NCBI GenBank assembly: GCA_012861695.1
Contig: JAAOOA010000033.1
Location: 16,965,934-17,029,933 of the forward strand
DNA: 64,000 nt
Source of the DNA: Trematomus loennbergii
Taxonomy: Eukaryota; Chordata; Actinopteri; Perciformes; Nototheniidae
Reading direction: 5' to 3'
The translations under genes and the position numbers were made by a program. Below, piece by piece: positions 1 to 12,692 of this stretch. Below the pieces are notes generated by a model. That model saw nothing but the letters and a program-made list of their open reading frames with translations. It made no database searches and had not been told where the DNA came from. Each line of letters begins with the position of its first letter. Positions within the stretch are counted from its first letter, which is position 1.

Positions 1-3000
1 AAATGTTCAATGTTGTTGGTTAATTAATGTGAGTAATTTATCTATTAATACAAGCATTTCTTCTGCCGAATTTTTTGTCATGTTTCTTATAATTTTGATC
101 AAAATCTGTGATGTTGTTTTACATCAAAGCATGCAGGGGATACATGATTTATATCCGAGTTAACACGCTATTTGATTTTGCGCAATACACATCCGAGCAA
201 TTCACATTTTTGTGCATTAATACATCAGAACGACAACAGCAGGTGAAGTTGCTTTTTACCAGTTGTTTTCAACCGTGCTAGGCACTTTGTTCAATTAGAA
301 AGTTGATTTATTGCGGAATCCCAAGATTCAATGACAGAAATCCGAAAAAACATTGAGAGAGATGATCTGCCAAAAAAATATATCGTTAACCAAAGATCAG
401 CAGCTCAAAAACCGCCTTCGTGACGCGCACACACACACCTGCCCTGTCTTGTCCTGTCCATCCCACTGATGTGTGTGCGACGCGCTCATCTGCAACCTGC
501 CGTCTAAGCTCCATGTTCAAGGAGACGAGAGGATACAGGGATCCTGGATCAGCTGAGCCAAAAGCAAAAACAGGCAGACCCGACCGAGCTGCTGAGACTC
601 TCTCAGTCCCGACACAGGTCTCTCTCCCTCTCTCTCCCTCTCTCTCTCGCTCTCCCTCTCGTGCACCTGCTCTTCTGCACACTGAGCCAATGGCAGACAT
701 TTGGGTCCTCGCTGCCGCAGAGAGACGCGCCGAGCTGCTCTCCGCCAATGTCTCCACATTAACAGCGGGGGATTGTGACTTGTTAATTAGACAGAAAAGC
801 TCAGAGGTTTGGAACCGACACTAATAGAGTAAATTATGAGTATGTAATGACTGGCGGCTGAGGAAGTGACGAAGCTCTTTGGTCGTTGTTGGTGCGATTA
901 ATTATTAGTCATGTTAACTAACACTTGGAAGAAAATGTCACAGGCTTTCCCGTGCTTCTTTCGATTGAATTCCAAGTATGTTCTTCTTTTAATGTGTCTT
1001 TTGAATAATATGATCAAATTAGGTGTAGTAAATTATCTTGCTGTCAGCCCAAGACACATTATGTAAAAAAAACACACCTATGTGACGCAAAAACAATGTC
1101 AACTATTATGGCAGTATATTTTTTTTGGAAAAGCTCCTACTCAATGTGCGCTCATCATGCAGTGTTGAGGAGGAGCATCGCTGCACCTCCAAACGGCAGC
1201 GCCTTGACTGAGCTATGCCTAATGCTGCGGTGTCCGAGAGGCTTCTGAGTTTTTGGGGTAAAAAGGAAACATTTTCAAACAATCCATACCATTTTTTGTG
1301 ATTGCATTGGCAAAAGAAAGACCGAGTGCAAACCAGTCCTCATGTGGGAACCCTAAACCTCTCATCTCGAAGTTGGAGAGCCGTTTTGGCACACAAAGGA
1401 CTGGCAAAGGGTTTCAATCTCTCTCTTTTTTTGATCGTGTTTAGTTTGAAATGTATGCCGCCTCCACCGAGCACAGTGTAGCTCGCGCGACACAATGGCA
1501 TTAAAACCTCCGTCTGTCTCCGCCGCGCGCACGCAGACGTGGCCTATATTGGTTTTCCTTGCACTGCCTTTTGTTTTCTTCTTCACAGTTTCCTCACTTT
1601 GCTCTCTTGGCAGAGATCTCAGATTCATTGAAACACATTCATATTGTTCGTTTGCGCTACGGCTCACGGAGATCAAAGCCCGGCGCTTATTGGTCAAGAA
1701 TTGTGCGGACAGAAATCTGATTGGCTGAGAGAAATACGCGCTACAAAAAGTCGTAAAAATAGATATTTCTACTCACAGACAGTGAAGGAGGAAGTTTTCC
1801 GTTTCATTGTTTAAATAAAACAGACCATAAATATCGAGTTGAAAACGTTATATTAGGCCTATAATGTATTAGTTTGAATTATTTTAGCAAGGTTTGTATA
1901 AAGTATTGGAAGTAAATAGCTCCAGGTTGTGTTATAGCCTACTATTAAACGATTATTATTTCTGTCCTGTAGTTGTTAGAGATTAAACTATATTCAAATA
2001 CTTATACAAATTACAGTTAGTTGAATCTATAGCAGTATACTTTATTTTCTATGAGCTGTGTTTTGTATTAATGTAGTCATTAGTTAAGTAACCAGTGAAT
2101 TTAGCAGCCAAATAAATGCATTGGAGTACATTGTACAATAATTTCCCACGGAAATTAAGTGGAATAGACATATAAAGTAAAATAGAATACTCCTACATGA
2201 TAAAACAATATATATACTGTCACACTATCACAGTTATCAGATGTACATTATGTATTAGTATGATTTACAAAGCATGAATAAAACTATTATTCGACTTTAG
2301 TATACACATTTTTTTGCATCAACCAAAACTTAAAGTACCATGGATCATAAGTATTTTATTGTTGGGTTTTTTGTTATTTACGCATTGATGGTTTAATCAC
2401 TTAAATGTTGCAGCTAGTAAAGTAAGAACTTATTTATATATTGTATATGTTACTTAACGTATAATGTATGGGTAGCTTGTAAATATGTTATTGATAAAAA
2501 TTAAAAAAATCTAATTTTTTTTAGTCTGATTATCCAGAGGAAATAGTAACTAAAGCTGTCAAATACTTGAATGTTGTAAAGTAGTATAAAAATGATGAGC
2601 CGAATAAAGTATAAATAGGTCAGATTTGTACTAATAAGAGACCTCTGATTTTAGGATTTAGAATTATAAGATTCATCTTCAGTTGTTTGTTTGCAAATCC
2701 TTCAAAAATAACAACAATATACAAATAAATCGAATACATTTGCATCTCTTTATGCCCGGCCACCAGTACTTGAGTGTTGGCACCAGTGAATACAATGTGA
2801 ATGTTGGCCCCCCTGCTGTATTTATATTCAGTAGGCATTATCACGCCAGAACAGGAGGTAACAGCTAACCAACATGGCAAAGAAACAAAACAGAGATTTC
2901 CTTCACACAAATGGGGAGAAGTCCTCACACCAATAACAGAGCGGGAGACTTTGCTCGTATTTTTTCAATGGCATGTGTGTTTTTTTATAAATATTTGATT

Positions 3001-3414
3001 TCTTAGATCGCTGCAGATAATTGTTTCAGAGTACAGGGTGGAATCATGCAAACCAATTGTTATATATTAATAAACCCAGAGACAAACATGTGACAATGGG
3101 ACCTCCCTGATGCAAGAGATTGGCTCTGTGTTTATTTTGATAGCATGAAAAGATAAAGCACAGACAGCTACTTTCTTGTGTATAGGAAGACAATTCCTGT
3201 GTATAGGGGGTTTTGTATGGCCGGTAAAAACCGCTGACTTAAACCAACATGAGAACAATCCACTGTTTGCAGTAAGGAGAACAAATCAACTATAAATATA
3301 AGGTCACATTTGTAAATACACATGACAACCCAGCGGGACAGTGTATATGTTCATCACAATAGGCTCAGGCTTGCTTGTGTCACACAGAGGTTATCACTGC
3401 AGGCTGACTGATAC

Positions 3415-3493
<79 letters not shown>

Positions 3494-3585
3494 GTGTGTG
3501 TGTTTGTGCTGACTTACATATTAAGTCATACAAGTGTCACTTTTTGCTGTGACAATTCTACAATTTCCCAATTTCTGTGTTTCAG
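1..3585. other. 5' non-coding region upstream of the carbonic anhydrase exons
   Basis: No exon could be supported here. The missing first exon (signal peptide) of the carbonic anhydrase should lie here or to the left of the window; it must end in phase 1 with a G, but I found no convincing ATG plus hydrophobic stretch plus donor. Positions 400-830 are richer in GC and CpG than the surroundings and include a pyrimidine-rich CTCTCC run at about 618-665, so they could be a promoter or 5'UTR. The open frames there are low-complexity and unlike any family I know. The rest is AT-rich and featureless apart from the hexanucleotide array at 3417-3503. Confidence 0.5.
3417..3503. repeat. (TGTATG)n hexanucleotide microsatellite
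   Basis: About fourteen uninterrupted copies of TGTATG/TATGTG. The array ends about 80 bases before the splice acceptor at 3581-3585 of the first recognised carbonic anhydrase exon, so it lies in the polypyrimidine/branch-point neighbourhood of that intron. Confidence 0.95.
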
Positions 3586-6500
3586 ATTGGTGCTATCAGT
3601 CGCAGTTCAGCTGTGATCATCCTTGCAATGGTAAGATTTTTTAAATAGGATAAGTGAAACATTGTTTGATTATGATAAAACTTTATTTATATAGTGGTTT
3701 TAAAAGCTAATTACAAAGTAATTCACACAGGAGATAAAGCAACCACAAGTGCAAACAAAATTGTAATGTAACAACTAAGTGAAATATAGAAAAAATGCAG
3801 CACAGAATAAAACATTTTGAGAAAATAACCCTGATTTGGCTGATGTTTGGACAAGTTGTACTGACTTGCAATACTTATAGAGTTACAGTTATGTTATGAT
3901 GATGCAAAAAAACATGGAATATGCTGTTGTTTGCAATTGAAAAAAGATTGAAACTTGCTATGTTGTAATTGAAATATTTAATCTAAAGGGAAAATGGAGA
4001 AGACTATGGACTGATCCATGTGGTACTCCAATAATACATTTGGTGGTTGAGGATTTACAGTCCCTGAGATGGCACTCATGTTGTGCTCCAAAAAATAAAT
4101 TAAAGAATCTCAGGAACAATGGGTTTTTCCAGAAGTCATGATCGCTTTATGTGATATAAAGTATGTGACTGAACTTGTGGTGCTTGGTGACAAAAACCTT
4201 TTTCCTTCTATCGCAAAACCAACCAGAAGGAACTCTATCCTATATGGGTGAAAGGCTCTTGCCAACTCGTACCATTATCTCCAATACTTAGCAAATCACA
4301 ACAGCAATTTAGACTACAAGTCAGAAGAAAATTATCTGTTTTGATTTTAGAGTTGAATGTCCCTTTAAATTTGTATTTTTCTTGTTTTAGGCCCAGAGAA
4401 GTGGAACCACGCTAACAGCAACTGTGAAGGAAAACAACAGTCGCCCATCAACATCGTCACCAGAAAGACTTTAAAGGATGAGAGACTGACTCCTTTCAAG
4501 TTTGATAACTACCAGCAGATCTTCAAAGGCACGATCAAGAACAACGGCCACTCAGGTGAGCATATGTTCCATCAGATAGTCTTCAATGCAGTTGAGCTGT
4601 TATGTGACTTTTGGTGTTTGTCTTCTACAGTTCAGGTGGGAGTTCCTCACCTGAGCACCGTCTCTGATGGAGGCCTGCCGACCAGCTACAAGGCGGTGCA
4701 GTTCCACCTGCACTGGGGCAACAACGGGGGGCCGGCTCCGAACACACCATCGATGGAGAGCAGTATCCCATGGAGGTATATTAACCTTAACAACACACAC
4801 ACAGCTTGTCTTTAGTGAAGGTTAAGGATCAGGTCTCTGTTCCTGTTTTTATTGTACAATGCCTTATCTTTTATGCTGCTGCAACACAAACAAATTCCCA
4901 AATTGGGATCAATAAAGTACCATCTTATCTCTTATCTTATCTGTATGGATTAAACATTTCATATGTGAATATACTGTAAATTCTATATTTTTCTCACAAA
5001 AGAAAATGAGTGCATTAGTCCACCTTTCAATGCTGACTTTCCTACCTGACTGTGGCTCCCAGCCTCAAGCCCATTCATTCCTACTCAATACATTAATATT
5101 TAAAAAGAGGGCACAGATATATTGCTGTAGTTTTTGTTTTTTTACAAAGGCTTGAGTAGTGTTATGTTTGGAGCTATTTTCTGCCATAGATTCAGCGATT
5201 TAGTCAGTATTTATAGCAGCAGAAATGTGAATAAAGGGTTGACTCATGCTGAAGGAACGTGTCACCCAGTGTTATGATGTGGATCACTGATTATTGAAAC
5301 AGAGCTCGCTGGCACAGATGAATGAGATATTTCAGGCTTTGGATAAACAGGCATGTTTGTACAATAGCTTTGGTCTTCAAGGAATTTGTTGAGAATAAAT
5401 AATATCACCAGACTTAAAGGTGTCCTATCATACAAAATGCACTTTTTGATGTCTTTTATACATAAATATGTGTCCCCGGTGTGCCAGGGAACTCACAAAG
5501 TGCCTCTCTCTTTTACTCCGTACCCACATCTCTAAAAACGGGGGTACAATGGAGCTGATCCAAATTTGCGTTCGATATGACGTAATATCGGAAATGTGGG
5601 CTGGCTTTACACCCACGGCCCTATCAGAAACGTCGCTATCAGAAATAATGCGCGACGTGTTTTGGACGTAATATGGTCTTTGTTTATATTAGCAAGCATC
5701 GCTAACACTCACAGCTAACCTGTACTGGTGAGAGTATGTGTAAAAAAATTACCGATTGGGCCTTCTCTCACATTTAGATAGAAAACTGATTCACTTGAAC
5801 TGATATGTCAAGTGTTCAATTCTTAAAGCATGGAATCTACTCAACAAACTAAAAAGGCACTTAGAGAGAGCATGAAAAAAAGTCAAATATAATATATGTA
5901 TAAGAGATGGAATTGGGATCCACTCGAAAACGTTATGTGTTATTCTTTGACCTATACAATATCCTTCCACCAAGTTTTTTATGAAAAGATCCAGATGTTT
6001 TTCTGTAATTCTGCAAACAAACATCAAAACCAAACCAAAAATGTTGGCAGAGGCACTCCTATTTTACAGACACTGTTAAACATGACTTCGTTTGAAAGTG
6101 GTAACATCAGCAATTTTGTCTCAACAGCTGCACATTGTGCACATGAAGCACCATTACACTGATCTGACAACAGCCCTTTCAGACCCAGAGGGAGTTGCAG
6201 TCCTTGGGTTCTTCTACGAGGTAACCATTTTAAATCCTGTATCCTTGAGATCAATCTGTTTTTACAGAACCGACTATGTTAGGATGACACAGTGCTGAAA
6301 TGTGAATTTATATTTCCAGACGTCGAATAGGGCAAACCTAAAGTATGACCCCATCATCAATGCCCTACGAAGCATCAAAAATGCAAGTAAGTTGTAAAGT
6401 TCAATTATAAGCAAGTAAAGAATTATGGCTGTTCAGCAGTGATGCCAACAATTTATCTGTGGCTTTTCTATTTTCAGATGGCAACACTTCTCTGCTTCCC

Positions 6501-7559
6501 GTCTCCCTGGCACAACTCATCCCAGCTGAGCAGAATCTGACCAGCTACTACCGCTACAAGGGCTCTCTGACCACTCCAGGCTGCACCGAGGCTGTGGTTT
6601 GGACCTTGTTTGAGAGTCCCATCCCTCTAAGCATGGAACAGGTTAGCATTAAGACTTCAATCTGCAAACTTGCTTAAAGGTCTCCTATTATACTATTTGT
6701 AGGCATATAGGTCTCAGATATATAAATATATATTAAAAAACATGTCTATGAAGTGTTTTGCTCAAAATACCAAACAGATTTTGTATGATAGGAGACCGTT
6801 ACAAAATTCCCGATATCTAACTAAACATTTCTACTGTGTTCCTTCTCATAATGACCATATAATAATTGAAGTATAATGAATAGGCTGGATTAAAATATTC
6901 CAGGGACCCAGTATATAATCACCTTGTAAGGGGTCCTGAAAAAAAGAGAACCTCTGCTTGAGCTTTTGCTTGGTTCCTATAACTTTTTTAGTAGAATACT
7001 GTTTTTTTTTACCTCATTGTGCCCCATTTGGAGAATGAAAAGGTGGAATGTGATGGAATTTGGTGGACCTCATAGACATCTAAAATGTGACAAGGGGCCC
7101 CAACAACACTGCTCTTTTGTAAGCAGTCACATACCATACAGTTGAGGAACCACTGGTCAGCAATGTGTGGTATTTCATAACCATTCATAAAACCTCTTTT
7201 ATAATTTTTTGTAATCAAAGCTGTCAGATAAAGATAATTGAGTAAAGAGTAATGTTTCCCTCTGTAGAAGAGTGAAAGGTATAAAGCAGTGTCAAATGGA
7301 AATACACAAAGAAAGTACAAGAAATACAATATTGTACTGACATTTAGACCCTTTGTGTCCATCTTCTATCTTCCTCCAGTTGCGGGCGTTCTCTGAGCTC
7401 AAGTTTCACGATGGAACCTTGATGGTAGAGACCTTCAGGCCGGTCCAGCCCCTGAACGGTCGGCAGGTGTTCCGGTCGGGAGGCGCAGTGATCCTGGCCA
7501 GCTCCGCCCTCCTGATGGCCACCATCGCCACGGCCTTGGGACTATCCCAACCCAACTAA
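3586..7559 (+). CDS. ca4: Carbonic anhydrase 4-like, GPI-anchored (exons 2-8; first exon not found; one frameshift)
   Basis: Zinc enzyme interconverting CO2 and bicarbonate at the outer face of the plasma membrane. Exons: 3586-3630, 4391-4555, 4631-4775, 6128-6220, 6320-6386, 6478-6641 and 7380-7559, all GT-AG and phase-compatible. The mature N-terminus begins WCYQSQFSCDHPC, the Cys-containing start of CA4. SPINI, the proton-shuttle His in NNGHS, the two zinc His of HLHWG, the third zinc ligand in LHIVH and the SLTTPGCTE gate motif are all visible. The last exon ends in a hydrophobic tail (VILASSALLMATIA) typical of a GPI-anchor signal. In exon 4, after HLHWGNNGGP, the reading shifts by one base near 4731-4736: the conserved continuation lies in the next frame and joins exon 5 correctly. 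The signal-peptide exon is missing. CA15 is the alternative paralogue, but the N-terminus favours CA4. Confidence 0.93.
3672..3830. repeat. Dispersed teleost repeat fragment
   Basis: Starts with ACTTTATTTATATAGTGG and continues as a degenerate sequence of the kind found dispersed in many fish genomes. It lies in a carbonic anhydrase intron. No ends or target duplications were recognised, so the assignment rests on recall of the motif only. Confidence 0.35.
4846..4941 (+). repeat. 3' tail of a non-LTR retroelement, ending in a TATCT-type repeat
   Basis: GGGATCAATAAAGTACC followed by repeated CTTATCT units is a common 3' end of fish LINE/SINE copies. Only the tail is recognisable, consistent with 5' truncation. 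It sits in the intron after exon 4 of the carbonic anhydrase gene. Confidence 0.5.
5418..5756. mobile_element. MITE, family 1 (TTAA|AGG...CCTATCATGC ends), diverged copy
   Basis: Begins with TTAA followed by AGGTGTCCTATCATAC, and continues with the same TTTTATACATAAATATGTGTCCCCGG block as the copies at 12693 and 21987, then diverges after about 5560. The right end is not defined. Intronic in the carbonic anhydrase gene. Confidence 0.6.
6678..6798. mobile_element. Short internally deleted MITE, family 1
   Basis: Only about 120 bp. The left end AGGTCTCCTATTATAC follows TTAA, and the right end TATGATAGGAGACC is its inverted counterpart. It retains the AAAATACCAAACAGAT block also present in the two long copies. 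It starts 36 bases after the exon 7 donor. Confidence 0.65.
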
Positions 7560-9560
7560 AGCGAAGCATTCCGTGCTGCACTGCGACATCCATGAACAAA
7601 ATTAGTTCTGTATCACTCCTCAGCTGAACCCCGGTTTGTAACATCCTCATCGCATGGTAGCTAAGATGATAGACCACGTCGTAGTGCAGGCAGGACTTAC
7701 AGTGTTCCCCTCTTACAACACAAATGACCGAGGCGTTTCAGGAACGTCTTACGAATGGTGCTGTAAGGGTTTGATCAGCATTCATGCATGCATAGCGAAG
7801 TCTCATTTCAGCATTGTGAATGTGCCATAAAGCAGGTTACCAAGCACTCAAACTGAATTCAAACGTAACATCATATCCCTGAGTCATGCACTCATTTTAC
7901 ACAGAGTCATCCGACACCAGCAAATACTCGCACACTTTAGACCGCACACTCCTTGTCCAATGTCAGGTAAATTTAGCCTCTGATTTATGTTAGTGCTAGT
8001 AGCCAATGTTTGTGCCAAAGTCAGCCTCACGACCCGCACGTGATGAGCAGTTCTCAATGGGGCGTGTGAACGGCACAGAGCTATTAATAGCAGAACTGAG
8101 TCAAATAAACACGCTCCATTTCAAAGCCAGCGGTCAAAGGAGTCAGCAGATTGGCTTCTCTTTCAAAGTCCAGGCGCGCACGCCGAGGCCGGCAGGTGAA
8201 CCCGTGCAGCCACTCAGTCAGCAGTTAGTCTGGGAAAAGAGGGAGGTTAAGGGGTGTGAGGTCTTGCATTTCTTCATGGGAATGCAGTGTCAGGCGCAGA
8301 GCTGCAGTCTTTTACCTATATAAGTCAGAAGCCATGTTAACACCTGGCGTTAGCATGCGCATCAAGTGATCTGATCACACGTGGAAAGATCCAATGCGTC
8401 AGTTCATACCAACAACAACGTCAAGCAGCATGATAAACGATTGTTATAACGTAATTTCTCCCGTGTGTTTTTGGAAAACATTTTTACTTTTGAAATCAAT
8501 ACTCATTGGAAATTCCTCCTAGTCAAAGATCTTGAAGTGTTTGACCCTTGTCAGCAATTAGTCTTCTAGTATGAGAACAACAACAACTGTAAGCCTCCCG
8601 AGTGAACAGTAGGACTTTAAAAGTTGTGATAATTAACCTTGCTTTAAAAATGTGGACTGAGTGATCAAATCTTAATGAGTCTTCAATGCATCTTGGGAGT
8701 AGTCAACCCTGTACTTAGAGTTGATCAACTGTGATGGGATCACCAAATAACGCATGTAAACGCCAGGTGTGAACAGGGCCTTCACTACTAACACCTGGGA
8801 CAAAGATGTTTATGCTAATCAAGTTAGGGACAGCCTGGTTTCAGGGAGAAGAGAAGATCATCTGTGGCGCGAGGAAACAGTTATCAACCTGCACATTAAA
8901 AAAAAAATCATTATTTGTATAAACATCTCGAACACTTGCATGACCCTGCATGTCTTGATGTTCCAGTTAGTGAGCTGCGTGAACATGGCTGCTTGAGTTA
9001 AGCGGCACACACACAAAACTGTGCTTGCCAAATTCATACACACTCAGGCACTTAATTTCCCATGTTCGACCCATGAAGTTCAGTGAGCTTATTTTAACGA
9101 ACATGTGACTGCGTTCATGGCTTGTATTACAGGGTCTCGGATGCACTGAATGTTATCGACTGTGAATTACACCACACTGAGTTCTCACTCATTTATTAAG
9201 GAGGACATGTTATGTATTCTATAGTCAGAGATCTGAGAGCAAGTATTTATGAGAGGATCAAGCAAGGAATCTGTATATTTTCCATTGTTTCATAAGGAAT
9301 CAAGTTATCTTTCTATGCTGTATCATTGTACATAATATGTATTTATGTATTGAATGTGTATATTGATATGAGATGCACAGTTATCGTTATTTATGTATTT
9401 CAAAGTTGATATATGAATGCTAACCCATATATGAAGCATCAAGTTGTCCAATCGAGTTTACTTATGCTGTCAAAGTGTATGAGATTGTCAGGTTGTAATG
9501 CTTAAAAGTGTCATGAATATTATGGAGAATGTGTTCCAACTGAACAAAAGCAATAAAATA
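7560..9560 (+). other. Probable carbonic anhydrase 3'UTR with AATAAA at 9552-9557
   Basis: No coding sequence follows the TAA at 7557-7559. A good poly(A) signal (CAATAAAATA) lies at 9551-9560, preceded by AT-rich sequence. If this is the real end, the 3'UTR is about 2 kb and contains the MITE at 8337-8773. Earlier polyadenylation cannot be excluded. Confidence 0.5.
8337..8773. mobile_element. MITE with GTTMACACCTGGCGTT terminal inverted repeats
   Basis: The left end GTTAACACCTGGCGTT and the right end AACGCCAGGTGTGAAC form an inverted repeat, with further matching sequence inward (CATGCG / CGCATG). It is about 435 bp, has no coding capacity, and lies within the probable 3'UTR of the carbonic anhydrase gene. 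The target duplication is not clear. Confidence 0.75.
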
Positions 9561-12500
9561 CTTACATACCTTTTTAATGACAGTCTCTTTTGCTTGCACA
9601 CGCACAATACAAGCAATATGAACCAGTGATCAAAACAGTGTTTAGCTTCAGTGTCCGCCCTGCATCTCTGCTTCCGCACTGTGAAAACTGATACCTGAAC
9701 ACACTCTGTTGGCTCTGTTGTTTGTCTGCTGGCTCAGACACACAGACAAGCTTCTCACTCTTCCCGTCTGATTCCCCTTCAGCCTGTTAGGAGAGTCTGA
9801 GGGCACACAGATCTCTATCCTTTAATCCTTTTCTAATTGACTTGTTGTTGATATTATAGAGGCTGTAATACAGTGTTGCATCATAGCTCTCTATGCTTAA
9901 AACACCTGTTCAAGTCTATACAACAACACTGTCCTCTAAAATAGATTACAGATGTTTTTTTTTTACTTTATCCCCTTCAAGTTATATCCCCTACCCCCTT
10001 CTTTTGCTTTTCTCTCACAGGTCATAAGGAATCAAGAGGCTTATTGTGATGGACAGGCTTAGGAAGACACCAGCCCTTCACAGAGACACGCACGAAGACA
10101 GAGTTCAGACAAAAGCTTGAATGAAAGCCTCTCCTTCATTCCCTGCCCGGGCCTCTATTGCTTCTCCAGTTAAGCATCAGGACAGACCGGTGATCAAAGG
10201 GTGGATCCTTCATATCTATTAGGGTTACCTTGGTCTTCTAGTCAGGCTTCTAGGAAAGCACCCATACAACCTCATTAACTCCTACATCTACCTTCAAATG
10301 CCCCATGTCCCTGGGGTCTCCGGGACAATGGGCACCATTCTCCGCATTAGAAACCAGAGGCATCCTGATATTGAAAGTGACCCTTTCTGAAACACTCACA
10401 GCAGCCCATCAGATATCCAGCTGCAGTTAAAGGTCACTGGGCCGCTCTTTGTCCATGTGTTCAAGAGAAAAACAAAACAGTGTCACCTTTAGTGGCTCTC
10501 TATAGTCCCTTTCACACCACTGCAAGCCTGACATGATTTGAATGACATGGAAACGCAAATGTTCGAAACAGTTCAATAGAAGCTCCCTGTAGTCTGTTCC
10601 TATTTCAACCCATTTTGAAGGGACCCACTAATTTGTAATTGCCGTTGATGACGTTTCTATCGCTGCTGGCTAAAACTTAAATAAGGGTAATTTACACAAA
10701 ATGGTAACAAAATGTTTAACTGTAGAGACAACAAATCAGGAACTTCTATTAATGTACATTGTCCGAAAGATTCAAGGTTCAGCAAGAAAACTGACCAAAT
10801 TCCAAACGTAAAGTTGTTTTGCTTATAGGGTGGTGCCTCCTCTATATAGGTCCATAGGTCCTATCCCTTCCTTAAACTTACAATCGCAACTTGCAATCGT
10901 ATTCCAGTAAGTGAGAAGGCTTCTGAAACGCCCAATCTCCTGTTGTGTGCTACGTGTGAAAGGAAACTCGCGACAATGTGCTGACCTTCTTCTCTGGACA
11001 TTGTCTGAGGTTCATACGAGAAAATGGCTCTGTGATGTCCCTTCTTCTTGCATCATGAACGGTCTATTGATAGAGGCTAAATGTTTGTTTAAGAGCCGAG
11101 CTGTCAGCAAGGGATATCTGTGGCCCAATTAACTTTACTCTAATTCAATGATTCACCTTATTGTGCTGCCAGTGATATATATCTCACAGAGATGTCTGCC
11201 AGCAATGGCGGTCATAATGTAACGTTAGCCAACTGTGAGGAAAGACTCCTCTCGTCATATGGCAGCACACAGCAGCTAGCCAACAACAGGGAAGCTGGAG
11301 GAAGCAATCTACCAAGGGCCAAACATTCATTTCCTCTTAAATTGAACTCAGCGAGATAGGCTATGAGCAGAATGTTGCTTTGTCCTTTAGCACACAAGGG
11401 CTTTCATTCAAGAGAAACAGCAGCAAAGCAGCAGGGGACCATTAACTGCTAATATCTTTTTAGGAGCTATCACAGCACAGACACTGTTACAGCCATTAGC
11501 ATACATTTCCCATCAGTGGAGATGGGAGTAATCTATACACAGCGGCTGACCGGTTTACATCCAGTGCGGAGAGCGAATGTGAAGCGACTTAAAGCCTTTT
11601 GATCTCAGAGCAGGACAATGGGTAAATCACCGGTTTTAAAAAGCCTTTTCAAAAACATCATTCTTCCTTTCAACAACACTTGCGTTTCAAATGCTGTGGA
11701 GGTCAGAGGTCATTACGGACAAAACTTCAAAGTGAACTGTGGTGTCTTAATCTGGGAGCCTCGTTTGTATCCTGCTCAGCGCTCTGTTCCACTGAGGTGT
11801 TCCAGGAGCACAATGGTATCTGGTTGAGAGGCGATGAGCTGAGCTGTGCAGGCGGCCTGATGAAAGTGGAGTCAGTAAAGCAGACAGACCTGGCTCTGAG
11901 GCCGGCCGATGAGAGTCAGCTGAAGCGAGAGGTTAACCAATGTAATCCCTTTTGGAGCAGCAGCTTTGGGAAAGTGATCTTGATTACTCTGGCTCAAAGT
12001 TCATGGAGGGATAAGACTGTTTGATGCACAGATATGGAAGAAAGCCCCGGTAGACTAATAGATGGACACTATTCAATTAAAATAATTCCCCTCTACAGTC
12101 AGGGGGATTTCTGTCATTAATTGTGAACACAATCGGCTCACCCCTTTCTCAAAGGAACTTGAAGGATAGGATCAGATGTTTGGAGTCAGGCTCAATGCAC
12201 ATGTGACTGTATGTACAGACATAGATTTAGCAGTTGCTGTAATCTTCCCTCCTGTCCATCCTGGCCCTGAAGGAATCCTCTCCTAACATGATTCTAGTGT
12301 TCGTGATGGTGAACAAAATTCACCCCTTTCATTCTTTAAAAAATATTTAAATATCCAACCAAAACAAATATAACTCATTTCGTAAGTCAAGTCAAATATG
12401 CGCCTTCCATGTGTTTTTATTATATATTATACTTCAGGTTTATTACCTCTATCTTTCTTTTGTGTAAAGGGAACACTCAAATAACAAAGAGGGGATTTTG

Positions 12501-12692
12501 CAATAAATACATATTTAATATGTCAATGAAGAGACCAACACACTAGCACAATTATTGTGTACCATACACTTGTGTGTTAGTGATGTACAAGACAATTATT
12601 TTCACCGTATCAGTTCATTTTAATATGATACAGGTACATTTATCTAACCATTCAGTCTGTGCATGTTCAACCGCAAGCTCTGCCCCATTTAA
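9561..12692. other. Intergenic, no gene recognised
   Basis: Mixed-composition single-copy-looking sequence. The short open frames (for example at 10911-11132 and 11618-12024) show no family motifs, no codon pattern and no splice context. No repeat with definable ends was found. Confidence 0.5.

Noticed and set aside
1495..1728. Open frame with a hydrophobic stretch (WPILVFLALPFVFFF) as the missing carbonic anhydrase signal-peptide exon
   Set aside because: No GT donor leaving a phase-1 G where needed, and a charged proline-rich start; it cannot be joined to the exon at 3586.
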